Positions 44,764 to 57,088 of a stretch of DNA of 64,000 nucleotides are shown piece by piece (within the stretch, counting starts at the first letter, position 1; each line of letters opens with the position of its first letter). The stretch is from Hypericum androsaemum (taxonomy: Eukaryota; Streptophyta; Magnoliopsida; Malpighiales; Hypericaceae). The DNA lies in assembly GCA_963995505.1 (NCBI GenBank), contig OZ023183.1:17480671-17544670 (forward strand). Direction: 5' to 3'. The translations under genes were made by a program, and so were the position numbers. The notes under the pieces were generated by a model, which was not told the origin of the DNA, made no database searches, and was given only the letters and a program-made list of their open reading frames with translations.

Positions 44764-47258
44764 TCAAATAGGAAAATTCGTGAACAACAAGACATCAAGA
44801 TCAAGAGGAAGGGAGATAGCCCAATCCGAATCAAGAGCAAGAAGTTTATATTGGCGACTAAGCCAATTGACAACCCGATTTACCGACCTAGGGATACAAG
44901 AAATTGAACATAGAGGTAAAGGAGCAAGGGCACGTTTAAGCTCTATTACAAGGAGTTCAACATCCCAAGCAACAGTCGGGTCGGGATTTGGGATGTGCAA
45001 GAAAATTAAAGGTATTCTGACAATTAGTTTCAATAACAGAGGTTGTATTCCGAAAGCGATCGAAAACAAGAGAAATAAACCAACTGGAGTGAACGGAGTT
45101 ACGCTTCTAATGGAGATGAAGCGAGCAAATTTGCGATTGACCTTCTACAATAAGGTCTTGAAAATCTCTTGCGATGCAGGCAATACCAGCTCGAGAATGG
45201 AGATTCATGTACAAGCATCATAATTGAGCTTCACGTCGCCCGCTAAAGGGGCCGCCCATAAGAGAGAAGACGAGCAACATCAGGTTTGGGTATGAGTACC
45301 TGCATGAATTTCGAGCAGTAATCATGAGCACGAGAGGCAGTGATACTAGGATCAATCAACAATCCTTCAAATAAGAATTTGTTCCTAGCTCCCTAAATAT
45401 GCCAACAGATAAACAGATCATGAGCCACCAAGCAAGTAGAATTCGACTGCTTTAAGAGACCGAAAAGGTAGCATAGTATGAAATTTTGGCATGAGCCAAG
45501 AGGGACTCTGGCACCAAGAGAACTAGCAAACCAAGTAGCTCTCTCATGAGAGCACTCGAATAGAAGGTGTATGATAGTTTCAGGAGCAGATAGACAAACG
45601 GAACACACGTTATCCCTAAGTAAATGCCTTCTAAACAAGTTTCGTAAAGTCGGAAGGGCATTATTCACAAGCTTCCAAACAAACATCCTGATCTTAGGAG
45701 ATACTTTCAGCTTCCAAATAGATTTCCAGATGCCCGGATCAAAAATGGCCCCACTGGATCCGGGAAGAGAAAGAGCAAGATTTGAAACAAAGTTTGACTT
45801 CAAGACCTGGTAACCCTTCTTAACCGAATAGCATCCATTATTAGCAAATTTCCACACGAGCCTATCAGGGGAGTTAACCCTTCCAACAGGGATGCAAGAG
45901 ATGGCCAAAGATTCAGCGGGTGAGAAAATCTGAGCAAGTAAAGGCATATTCCAGGAACGAGTAGCTTGAATAATAAGATCGACCACCAAGAGAGTGTGAG
46001 GGAATAATTGGGGCGATTGAGACGATCAGATCCTGCCCAATGGTAGGGACGGGATCCAGGAGTCTGACCAAATACTCGTAGAAGAACCATTACCAATACG
46101 AGTAAAAAGGCCCCCAGAGAGGGACCCAAGCCCAGCCAACGAATTACTCCAAATCCATGAAGGACGTCTGCCCTTTTTAGCATGAGTCAGGCCCAAGGAA
46201 GGAAAATAAATCCCTTTGAGGATCCAAAAGCATAGGGAATTAGGATTATTCAGCAAATGTCATACTTGTTCAGCAAGTAAAGCCAAATTAAAAGTATATA
46301 AATTCTTGAATCCCAAACCTCCAGACAGTTTGGAAGAAGAAAGCTTGTTCCAAGCAATCTAATGAGTTTTTCGAGCATCGGGATCACCTGACCACCAAAA
46401 CTTAGCAAGTAAACTATCCAACTTTGAGCAAAAGGAGACCGAAAAAATGAGACATTGCATGGAATAGCTTGGAATAGCCGCCAAAACAGCCTTAATCAAC
46501 ACCTCCCTACCTGCAAGGGAGAGTAAGTTTGGTTTCCAGCTAAGGGACTTGTTCCTGATCCTCTCATAAATAAAGCCCAGAGCCTCTTTCTTAGAACCAC
46601 CTCAGAAAGAAGCATGCCAAGATGCTTCTCGGATGGAAGTATAATTCTCATATCAAGAATATCTGAAAAGAGTGAAATATTAGCCTAAGATTTCCACTTG
46701 GAGAAACATATGCTTGGCAAAATTCATCTCCCGGCCCGTGCTTGAGGAGAAATTTAATAAGAGAGATTTCAGTGCATTAATCTCCGAGACACAAGCCTTG
46801 GCAAAAATCAAAGTATCATCCGCGAATAAGATTTGTGTAATATTCGGACACTGAGGGTTAAATCAAAAACCATGAATGAGACCATAAGATTTAGCAAAAT
46901 TCAAGTAATGCACTAGCGTATCAGAAATAAAAAGGAAAAGGAAAGGGGAGAAGGGATCCCTTTGCCTAATCCCTCTCGAAGAATTGAATCAACCCAAAGG
47001 TTGTCCATTTCAAAGGACACTATACGATGTTGAGCTCACACAGCTCATAATACAAGCGATCAACTTGCGAAGGAAACCCAATCTAGTAAGGACTTGTTCC
47101 AAAAATTTCCAATTAACAAGATCATTGACCTTCTTTAAATCCAATTTAATGGTTAAGGTGAGGTTAGCCCGTTTGGAATAAGTCCTGAGGTGATGGAATA
47201 CCTCGTGAACAACTATAATGTTATCCTGGATGCACCTCCCGCTGGTTGTTGAAGCCAT
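44764..47258 (-). pseudogene. 5'-truncated LINE (RT, zf-RVT, RNase H), decayed
   Basis: Read on the minus strand this is most of a plant L1-type ORF2. It begins within reverse transcriptase (GRCIQDNIIVVHEVFHHL, then KLDLKKVND), continues to the catalytic box QILFADDTLIFA (about 46800-46835), the maturase-like region and the zinc-binding zf-RVT domain (45393-45989, with WKLKVSPKIRMFVWKL and CSVCLSAPETIIHLLFEC). It ends in an RNase H tail (SVNRVVNWLSRQ...LLFTNFPI). Many frameshifts and stops are present. A short A-run follows the 3' end. It lies in the spacer downstream of the BSD gene, in the same orientation. Confidence 0.9.
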
Positions 47259-47845
47259 GAAATTGCATTCATGTTTATCTCAATGTCAGAGGCCACGTTG
47301 ATGTAAAACATAAGAAAATTTTTGCCTAACGTCTCGTTCCTCCCAAAGTACGAAGTTTGTTTTGTTACTATTGTAATCTTCTTTGGAATTTTGTGAGAAA
47401 AGTTTAGTTTAATATTATGCGATTTCGACATTTTCATCACAAGAATCTGAAAACCAAAGAATGGCTGCAAAATGTGATTACTTGGTTATGTGATTGTAAA
47501 AGATCATTGGTTTCACAATGTTCTTGCAAATTTGAACAAAAAATGGCGAATTTCAATTGATTGGTACAGCAGTTTCACTATCGTTTGGATCACTATATCT
47601 TCATTGCAATCCTGCAAAGCATCTACACACATCAGATAGTTTTGGCGTATGGGAAACTCATTTCATCACTCAGCATTTACACAAGAGACGGAGGTCCCAT
47701 AGCATTTCCCCCATTGTTTGGGGCACTCGGCGAGTTGCTTAATTCCTCGGCCACGGTGATGGCTCTTCACGCCACTGTACATATCCAACCACGGAGCAGA
47801 CGGCAAAGCATAAGCCGCAAAGTAACAGATGATGCTCCACAATGT

Positions 47846-50201
47846 TCATTTTTTGGCGCCAGTTGAGAGTGCTTCCAATTTGCTAGGCAATGTGCTACAG
47901 GCATCATCTTCAAGATCACTGAAAGAGATGTCCTCTTCATTTCCCGTAGGGAAAGTGGCCTTGTAACAACTACCTATGTCGGAATCTTCTTCCAGCCAGC
48001 CATCATCATCATCATCTTCTAAGTCCAGAAGTATTTTAGATGAAGGACCAACGAGCAGCTCCTTCGCCTTTGTTTTGATCATTGGTTTTTCTTCTATAAC
48101 AGACTTGTCAACACATTGCTCCTCTGACGAACTGGCAATTGGGTGCTTCTCAATCTCGTTATTTGTTGCCCGATCATAGTTAAAAGTGGTCCAATGCCCC
48201 TGATCCTGATATAATGGACTTGAACTATTTCTAACGTAAGAAGTGCTTGTTCCAAACCACTCATCTTCAGAATCTGTTTTCTTATGTAGCTCCTGCATCC
48301 ACATTGCTCTAGCTTCCATCACCTACAAGGATTAGGAAACCTCTATAAAATCAACACATTCAACAAATTGCTCTAGAGCAATGATTAGTCAGCTGCATTT
48401 GTGGTTCTATAAAATCAATCAATTCATTCTACCAACCCATGGCAGCAACTAGTTATCTGTATTTGTGGTCTACACACCCTATTGCTGAGAGGTGAAAGAT
48501 AGTTGATAGTTTAGGTATAGAACCATGGGAACTTAAATGATAGCAACCAACAAATTTCATTCCATCGCCACTGAACCTTCTACGTAGAATGATGGACAAC
48601 GACGAATTGCAAAGTCGAAGAAGAATTTCATCCAACTAGTCTAGCTGCAGAAAATTTGAACCATGACAACAAGAAAGTTGAAATTATCTACAGAAGATTT
48701 AAAGTTCAAATATCAAACTTCACAGCAATGTCAATTCCCATCCCATCCGTACACTTACTCGTTGATATCACAACTATCGGGAGCCTAAAAGCACATACAG
48801 CGATACACTGATTCAGTACATCAAATTCAGTCGACCCAGAAGGCTGATTTATCTACTCATTAAATCAGAAAAATAGCAACTAACAACAGGTGAAAGATAA
48901 GAATAAACCTGTGGTGTAGATAACAATTCCGCGTCATGCTTGTGCAGTCTTGAATGGAGGAGAACGAAGTAGACCTTCCAAAAGTAACTCTCTTTCATAT
49001 GGCAAGGACAGAGCTCAATCCTGAGAGCAGCAAGTCGGGGAGCAAGTTGTTCAATGGTGAAAGCATGATCTTGTTGAGCATCAGACATGTCAAAATCTGA
49101 AATAACAAAAGGATGGGCAAAAGGAGAGAGAACAAAAAACAGGTGAGTCGATAGGAGTGCCTGAAACCCCACAAAAAAGGAATGCCAAAGAAAATTGCAA
49201 CCATAATTATCAGGTAAAGACGATCAATTTTAACAATAATCAGTTCAATCCTGAAACACAGTCCCATTTGCCACCACAAATCACTACACCAATACAACCG
49301 CACAGAACCAAAATGAGTCCCCAACCAAGCACGAGAAGAAGCACAAGAATCCCGCCCGTCCTGATTTGCCACAACTAGTTCTCAACTCTGCATCAATACA
49401 AACAGACACAAAACCAGAGAAGTCCTAAACGAAGCACTAGAAGTGCACGATCAAGAGCAAGAAACCCACCCAACAAGACGAGCGTCGAATCAAGATTGAG
49501 CCTTGTCCACATTACAACACAATGTTAGGAAAAAAAAACACCCTCACATTTCACTTCAAATAACTATAAATTAGAGGTAATACACAAACTCTGCGTCGAT
49601 CTTAAACCGCGAATCTTGTTGCCAATTGCATCAAAAATTAGCAAAACAAAAGGAACAAAGAAGAGTTTCAAGAATGTGCGAGCGGCAACACACAAAACGC
49701 ACCGTCTAAGTCGTCCTCCTCGTCGAGAGGGAAATCCAACCAAGTCTCCGGATGCATCGCGATGTTCCTCGCGAACGCCAGAACCTCCTCCGTGATCCCC
49801 ACCCCGCTGTACCCCTCTTCCTCCTCCTCGACGGCCCCCTCCGATCCGAGATCCCTCGGGGTCTCCGAATCGGACCGTTCCCCCTCATCCCCAGATCGAT
49901 CGGTCCCACCGGATCCGTGATCGGGAGGGGGAGCAAGAAAATTGGCGACGCCCCATATCTGCCGGGTTAGGGTTTGCCTGAGTTCGGTTAGATCCTCTTT
50001 TACCCCTCTCGCCTGCGCCTCCTCGTCCTCCTCGATCGCTCCCTCCTCTTCCTCGTCAACCAATTCCGAATTATTCTCCATTTCTTCCGGAACCTTCTCG
50101 TCTCGGTTGGGCTTTACGGAGGGAGCGGCGTCGTTTTCGGAGGATTCGTCGTCGTTTTGGAGTCGGAGGGAGTTGGTCAGGGACCGGGCCAGCCACGACA
50201 T
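47846..50201 (-). CDS. BSD-domain-containing protein, 3 exons, 387 aa
   Basis: Exons in gene order are 49703-50201, 48909-49096 and 47846-48322, totalling 1164 nt in one frame. The N-terminal part begins MSWLARSLTNSLRLQ and is acidic (an EEEEGAIEEDEEAQ-like run), with an IWGVANFLAPP motif. Exon 2 encodes the BSD core, including TIEQLAPRLAALRIELCP and MKESYFWKVYFVLLHSRLHKHD. The C-terminal exon is again acidic and ends at TGA. BSD domains occur in TFIIH subunits and in synapse-associated-like proteins. This plant protein matches the BSD-domain-containing protein 1-like family, whose function is not established. The splice sites fit GT-AG and the gene looks intact. Confidence 0.9.
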
Positions 50202-50216
50202 TGTCCCGGCGTGTTA

Positions 50217-51169
50217 AACTCTGCGTTTTGCCGGGTGGAGAAAAGGGAAAAGGAGGAGAGAAGGCCAAAGAGGGAGGAGGCTACAAATTATTATTATGGA
50301 ATTAATAATTTTTTAAAAAATACATAAGAATATTAGAAAAGCGTAAGAACCAGTAGGGTGTGAGCGGGGGGGAAAGGTAATAGAAATATTGGGAAAAGGG
50401 TAAATTCTTTCCAAAAGTGGGTCAGAATTTGGTAACTGATGACAAATTTCGTTGGTCGTTTCCGATTCGCAGAATCTGGTGTTAAACTCTGCGTTTTGTT
50501 TGATCTGATCAGTATAGCGCAGAATCTGTTTTTTTTTTGTCCCTTTGCCAATGGTTCGCAGAATCTGCTGTTTTCAAATTTTGAAAAAAAATGGACGTTA
50601 AAATAAGAGGGTAAATAGGAAAAAGGAGATTTGTGCCGGAAAGAATAAAATAATTGATTTGGTTTGCAAGATGGAAGAGCAAGAGAATAACTTTTCTGAT
50701 AGATTGGTATGTGTACAATTCTACAAATAACAAAAAAGCACAAATTCATGACTTTCGGGAAGTCAGAAATTGTGCTTGAAATGATTAAATTTACGAACTA
50801 TATTAGGGGAGGCCAAGAGAAATTTAGTAGCAAAAATATTAGCAAAGTCATTATCATAATTGCGTGTGAAATTCAATATAAATGATCTCTTTCTATCCAA
50901 ACTACTTAATATTCAAATACAGTATGAATAGTGCAGAATATATCAGATAGTGGTCAGAATGTCGAGGGTCAGATCCGGGCGATTGTCTTTATTATCACAT
51001 GTCGGTGGATGAGGAAGTGGTGCAATGACATGGTTTTATCTGATTTTATATCAGGACATCCCCTTCTCTTATCCTATCACAGGCACAAGAGTTTGTCTGA
51101 GTTAACCGAATTACTCCACTCCCTCCTTAGCGCGAGATACTTGTATCGTGGATGCGATCACAAACTGGC
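50217..51169. other. Promoter-side spacer of the BSD gene, no gene seen
   Basis: Open frames are short and without motifs. A repeated phrase, GCAGAATCTG, occurs three times between 50470 and 50570 (GCAGAATCTGGTGT, GCAGAATCTGTTT, GCAGAATCTGCTG). Confidence 0.5.
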
Positions 51170-51622
51170 TTTGTTAAGCTAAACACTGATGGGGCCTCGA
51201 TAGACAACCCTGTACCATCAGGAGCAGGAAGGGTTATACGAGATACATAAGGACATTGAATTTGGGTCTTTGCCAAGATTATTAAACATTATAGTTCTCT
51301 TTTGGCTAAGCTTTGGGCGCTTGTGTTAGGACTTGAGCTGGCATGAGAGTGTGGTTTTCCACAAATACTTATTGAGGTCGATTCCTCTCTAGCTCTTCAC
51401 TCCGTCGGAAGACAAGTTATGCGGGACCACCTGTTGGAGAACCTGATTGACCGCAGGAAGGGGTTACCTGCTTGGGGCTCGGGAACACAGATTCAACATG
51501 CATAGAGGAAAGGAAATCATGTGACAGATTCCCTTTCAAAGCATACGTTGACCATTGGTTATGATTATGTTATGTCATATACCCCTTTTTTGTCTTGTCT
51601 TTATGTATTTTTGGATATTTGA
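51170..51622 (+). pseudogene. LINE-type RNase H domain, decayed
   Basis: Frame with FVKLNTDGAS (first catalytic Asp), PSGAGRVIRD, KLWALVLGLEL, ILIEVDSSLAL and NHVTDSLSKHTL, ending at TGA 51620-51622. In-frame stops follow RVIRDT and occur twice more. This is the fourth independent RNase H tail of LINE type in the window. No target duplication was found. Confidence 0.8.
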
Positions 51623-51624
51623 AG

Positions 51625-52105
51625 GGGGATGGTCTTCCCCGTTGTATTCATATTAGTGCATATACACGTAGTTAATAGAGATTAGTGGGCATCTTACCCC
51701 TCGACTTCTACGAAAAACTTAATATTCAAATGTACACTAGCAGGTTAATTAATGTTTGATTGAGAAGGACCACAAATAGTAATTCTCCTTAACAAATTTT
51801 AATTCATAATTCAAATTGAGATGTTCAAAATAATATAGTTAAGATAAACAGAACAATTTATAATTCAAATTGAGATGTTATTAATCAACAAGAGTTAGTT
51901 CCAGTGATAAGAAGTATGAATTAAAGATCTTGGATTAAATCTCACGAACTAAAAAAATATTATTCAGAGATTCATTTCCTAAAATAAGATTTGACAATCC
52001 TCCAATTAGAATATATTACATATAAAAAAAAGTTAATTTGGTTTTAGTTATCGGGATCTTGTTACAAGCCTATTACTTTTTTTTTGAAGATGAGCCTATT
52101 ACTTA
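51625..52105. other. Intergenic DNA, probable 3' flank of the LCAT-like gene
   Basis: AT-rich. TTTATAATTCAAATTGAGATGTT-like text occurs twice near 51790-51880. No gene is seen. Confidence 0.45.
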
Positions 52106-53461
52106 CTATATAGCACAAACCAGTTCAAAGTTGACACTAGATACGAGGCCTCCTATTTTCCGGAGCGCTCTCTCGTCCTTGAGCATTCCGGTGTGAGACA
52201 CCCCGCTTAGTCTCACCACGTCGAGGGGCTGGTCATCTTCTCCGGCCCAAACCGACTCCAAAGCCAACAAGCTCACCAAGTTCACCGTCCCGTCTCCGTC
52301 CCCGTAAACAATCTCCGGCCGCTCGTCAAACCCAACCCCTTCATAAACCAGCTTCTCGACCGTCTCCACGTTGCTCCCGACCACGCACGTGACAGGCACC
52401 CCGGGGGCGGGGAGTTTCTCCATGAGCGGTGCAATGCGGGTCTCGTAAGGGCGGACACCTTCGGGATAACCAATGCGAAGAAGAAACTCGGACATGTCGC
52501 GGGCGGAGTAGGTCGCATTTGGCGTGACGACGAGCGGGGAGGCCCCGCGGAATATTCGCGGGTTCGGGAGGAGCCAGAGGTTGCTCTCGGAGCTCCTCTG
52601 CTCCCCCCTGACTAACAGAGGATCGACCAGCGGGACCCCGAGGGTTGTCCCGGAGGCAAACGTGAGCATTTCCTCCACTGTTCCGCCCCACGGGGCGGAC
52701 AGAGCGATGAAATGCTTCACGTACTTGTCCCGCCACGACCGAGGGGTCCGGTCCAGGAACTGGAGGACGAACATTCCGCCTAGGCTGTGGGAGAGGAGGA
52801 TCACCGGCTTCCCCGAGTTGAGAGCGCTTGCTCTCTCTATGAGCTCCATGAGATCTTTCAGAAACTTGGTCCCAACTTTTGATGGGCGGCCCTCTGCAGC
52901 TAGGCCGTAGCGGAAATCGTAAGGAGCGCCGAATAGGGTTTCTTCGTCTACGTAGCCCATTTTCTCCAGGGTCTCCACCAGCTTGGACATGTACGCTGTG
53001 ACTTGCCTGAAATTGTTGTGAATGAGAAAAAGAATCGTACTTAAATAGAACCCGACAATTATGCAGAAGGGTAGACGGGCTTACTTGAGAGACGGGTCAA
53101 GGTAGAGAAGAGAGCGGGTGGAACCAAAATGAGGCACCCTGGTCTCAACCCCATCAGCGTTCCGGTAGTCGTCGGCTTCCTTGTCGTAACGAAGCGACAT
53201 CCGTCGAGCGAAACAGTCGGTAAACGGTCCGACCAGGACACTCGGGTCAAACCACAGCCTGAACCACCCTCCCGCCTTCTTGGCAACCGGGTACCACCGG
53301 TTGCAAAGGAGGCTCGACGCCTTGTAGTCCTTGGTCAGCCTGGCTTCCAGCTGGTTCCCGCCGGCTCCCGGGACCAAGATTACCGGGTGCAGCAGGTTAC
53401 TACTCGCTGCCACGTGGCAAGCAAATATTAGCATGGTTAGGGTTGTTAGAGGTTTCTTCAT
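52106..53461 (-). CDS. LCAT1: Lecithin-cholesterol acyltransferase-like 1 lipase, 425 aa
   Basis: Two exons, 53085-53461 and 52106-53006, joined by a 78-bp GT-AG intron, give 425 aa. It begins with a signal peptide (MKKPLTTLTMLIFACHVAA), so it should enter the secretory pathway. It has the HPVILVPGAGG oxyanion region, NRWYPVAKKAGGWFRLWFD, and APYDFRYG. The nucleophile is Ser200 in SHSLGG, with Asp364 in GDGDGTVN and His397 in VSHTGML completing an alpha/beta-hydrolase triad. Family members are plant LCAT/PDAT-related acyltransferases or phospholipases; the substrate here is not known. All catalytic residues and splice sites are present. Confidence 0.92.
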
Positions 53462-53679
53462 CTCTTGGGCGATGGTTGAGAAGGGATGGGGTTGATGAGT
53501 TGTTGAGGATGGGTAGCCATGGCTTGGATGTGTTGGAAGGAAATGTGCAGTGGAGAATTGGCCACATTTTTTGGATCGGGTGTGGGGTCTTACGGGAATG
53601 CTTTTGACTTTTGATATGGTTTGGGCCCAACAACGTATAGGGAGAGAGCCCTTGGGCCTGAGTTAATTTATTTTGGGCT

Positions 53680-53686
53680 TTATATA
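53680..53686 (-). promoter_or_regulatory. Possible TATA box of the LCAT-like gene
   Basis: TATATAA on the minus strand about 220 bases upstream of the ATG. The distance is longer than usual, so this is tentative. Confidence 0.3.
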
Positions 53687-54260
53687 ATGCGTATCACTGT
53701 CTCACAAATCCAAATTCGAACTGAGATATGACTTATGACATTGAAATGTGTTAAAATAAATTCAACAAATATCTAATATTTTTATGTTCTCCAGAATTCG
53801 AACTCGATATGTTATTTGGATTTAAGATAACTATTCTTTCAGGTTTTGAGACTCTTGCATTTTGGTTTACACCTTCTGGTATTCGGCTCATTAGTACGAC
53901 TAATTCAGATTCGAGCCGAGTGAGATCTCTAAAAGGTAGCAAAGTTATTTCTAATACTCGAAATCGAGACTTGGTTAAATTAGAATAAGTCACTTACCAG
54001 TTGATCTAAATAGTTGAGGGTATGGACTCGTGTCATTCGTCGAGCATTAAATATTTTTTATTAAAAAAAATATTGAAAAGTAACAAAAATACAACGAGAA
54101 AAGCGTTCAATTATTATATAACGATGTAATGTTGCTAGATTTTTTTGACGTCATAATATTAATATATGTTTTTTGCGTCGTAGCACAACTTCGATACAAT
54201 TTGATTCCGCCTGAATTTATTTTCGATCATTTTTTATTTTTACGTGGCTCTCGAGATTTA

Positions 54261-54352
54261 TACTGCCACCATCATTCTTTTTGTTGTTGATAGAATACTG
54301 CCACCGTCTTTGTTGTTCATATAGAATACTGCCACCGTCTTTGTTGTTCATA
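54261..54352. repeat. Tandem repeat, about 31-bp unit, three copies
   Basis: Copies at 54291-54321 and 54322-54352 are practically identical (the TAGAATACTGCCACCGTC unit). A third, diverged copy lies just before them at 54261-54290. Confidence 0.85.
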
Positions 54353-55484
54353 CTTCATAGTCATATTGAGCAAGATGCGTTCATTATTCTACCATCTGTA
54401 GCTTTTATAAGAGATTTATTTCTTGATAAATTATATTGAGTTGATTATGACTCTTTACTATAACAACACAAAAATGTTAATTGTAGAAAAAATAACATTA
54501 ACCAAATAATCTCTTAAACTAGAAAAGATAATTGAGTATACGTAATTAAATGCTCTGCTTTTCTATATATGTAGATCACATCCACCTTGTGGTTCTTATA
54601 TATGTCGATCACAACCAAATAAGTGGAATTCTATAATTTTGAAGTTTATAGGAAAAAATCATAACTACATAATATATCAAATTATATATAGTTAGACATA
54701 ATAATTGATTGGCGGCCGGCTTTCTCGTCAAATGTTTGGTTGAGAATTTGGGTGTTGTTATGGGTAAAAATCAGCGACAAAGACTTTTCCAACCAAAGAC
54801 CGCCAACGGATTACTACGTTTGGCGCCGCTGTTTGACGTCGCTCGATCAAGTTGTTCCACTTGGACCCTTTTTTTTAGAGGTGACTCGGACTGATTTTGA
54901 AATCAATTTCTATCTTAATAATTTCAAAATTACCATTTTCATCAATTTAATTTGTTCATGTAATACTCACAGTAAAAGGTCAAACCCATTATTTTAAAAA
55001 CATGGCAGACCGACACCAAGACTGAAATTAGAAGAAATTTAGAATTATTTAGCTTTTTAATGCAAAATGTAATTAATAATAGACTTATCTTTAAAAAAAT
55101 CTCCAACTCGACCCACAATCTAACCGGCCGAACCGAAAAAATGAAGGGAATCCTGATCGGTATCGCTTTCCGGTCAGTTAAAAACATTGGTTAACCGGCT
55201 TTCTGCTGATAAAAAAGAGCCACACTCTTCTTGCTACTGGCAATTAATAGCTGCGTAACGTGTTGGATTGAAACTTGTCCAAGTGGACGGTACAATATTA
55301 TTGCACACCAAACTGATCCTGAAAATTTATTAAATGAATTCCCCATGGGAGTTACTAAAAAATAATATGGCCCCAACCCTTAACGCCCATTTTCTCAAGC
55401 TTTCTAGTTTTTTAATATATATAATAATATCACTCATGCATGTCGGGTCAATACCGCCACCCTCAAATCTCCTTTTTTACTTGA

Positions 55485-55509
<25 letters not shown>
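55485..55509. repeat. (AT)n microsatellite
   Basis: Uninterrupted alternating A/T over 25 bases. Confidence 0.95.
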
Positions 55510-55515
<6 letters not shown>

Positions 55516-56635
55516 TTCAGGTAAACATTTCATATAAAAATACGAAACCTGGCGGCCGGTGATTTATCTAATTCGTACAGGCACAAGTCAACGTCATTCG
55601 GTGAAGTAAGAGAGATTATTTTTTTAAGAATAGATTTTATTGCTCTATTGATTAATTCACCCAAAAGGTACAAATTTACCATAAAAAGTTTATTATGACA
55701 TGGAAGTCGCAGAAGAGACATGAGCACCTCGATAAATCCAAGTACAGAACTAGGTTTTTTTTATATCAGATGCTATTTAGTCACTGAATTGATTAATTTA
55801 AGTTTGAATTGACATGATTTTTAAATTGTGATAAAAAAATTTCAACAAGTATTTAGCAATGGTGTATTTCAAAAAATTCAAACAACTCAAGATCTAGTTA
55901 AACTAAAAAATCTTCCTCACTAGTTGATCTAAATTCTTGTTGGTAGAAGTATATCATTTTAGTATAAGTCTACCTTGATATTATATCAACGAGAAAATTG
56001 TATTATGCACCAAAAAGGATGCTAGAGTTAGGATACAATCAGTCCATTATACCCTCTGCTGAGAAGATGACCTTTTCTTTTGCCGAAGGAATATTATCTT
56101 TTTCGATATCGTGTATTTCATTCGCATATATAAAATTAATCACTGTAAAAAATTAGAATCCCTATCATGGGACAAACTTAATTTTTCCTTTTCCTTTGTA
56201 AATTACTTTATTTGTTAAGAATAATTTTGATTCTATTAAATAATCTTCCATGACTTAAACTTTAATTAAATAGCTTGTTCTAGTTTAAGCCAAACATTCA
56301 GGAGTTCGAGTTCATAGAAAAGCAACAATATTGAATATTTATTAGGAAACTTGAATTTGGATTATTTGATAATCCAATATATGGCTGCGAGATTGTAAAA
56401 AACAAAATAAATGATTAAAATCCAAACTTCTCTGTTCTTATCCAACTCGCCAGGTTTTTCAAATCCGGTATGCCTTTTTGGACGAAGTCCAACTTAAACC
56501 TCGCCGTATCCACACCTGTCCAGGACCAAAATCTTCCTATAATAATACCACAAGTGTTCCCCACCCTCCTCAAAAACCAATCTTCAAAATCCTTCCAAAA
56601 TTATTCCATAAATTTTTTTTTATCATTTTCTGAAA

Positions 56636-57088
56636 ATGAGGACCAAAGCGAAAGGCCAAAGCAACAAGTTCATACGCATAATAACGATCCCAGTGCGAGC
56701 CCTATCCAAGGCACGTGACTTCTACGTGAAAAGCATGACCGGTTACGCCAACAAAGTGGGCGGGACCAGCTTCATGACCGTCCCAGGCGACGGTCGGATG
56801 ATGCCGAGAAGCTTCAGCGCCACCGCCGCGACGAGGGCCGACGACGGCGACGACTTCAGGGAGCTCATAAGGGCGGCATCTGCCCGGAGCTACGGCCACC
56901 GGAACGAGCTCGACATGTACCTGAAGGAGCTCATCGGGCAGCAGCAACAGCACCAGGAACGGCTGCAGGCGGCGGCTTCCAAGGGCTTGCCGAAGAACAC
57001 GAGCGTGAGGGGCGCCGCGATGGGGATGATGATCATCGAGGAAGGAGAGGAGGAGAGAGAGGGGAGCTCCAGAGCCGGAAGGTCGTGA
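56636..57088 (+). CDS. Small plant-specific protein of unknown function, 150 aa
   Basis: Intronless frame from ATG 56636 to TGA 57088, strongly GC-rich relative to its AT-rich flanks. The protein starts basic (MRTKAKGQSNKFIRIITIP), followed by a conserved-looking VRALSKARDFYVKSMTGYA segment, a PRSFSATAA Ser-rich turn, DDFRELIRAASARSYGHRNELDMYL, and a Gln-rich and acidic C-terminus. I recall similar eudicot proteins without assigned function. No signal peptide, transmembrane segment or enzymatic motif is seen. The long open frame and composition shift support a real gene. Confidence 0.75.
   Translation: MRTKAKGQSNKFIRIITIPVRALSKARDFYVKSMTGYANKVGGTSFMTVPGDGRMMPRSFSATAATRADDGDDFRELIRAASARSYGHRNELDMYLKELIGQQQQHQERLQAAASKGLPKNTSVRGAAMGMMIIEEGEEEREGSSRAGRS

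Larger units (their letters stand above)
53700..56635. other. AT-rich intergenic DNA with small tandem repeats
   Basis: No credible gene in about 2.9 kb. It contains a 31-bp tandem repeat (54261-54352) and an (AT)n run (55485-55509). Confidence 0.55.
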
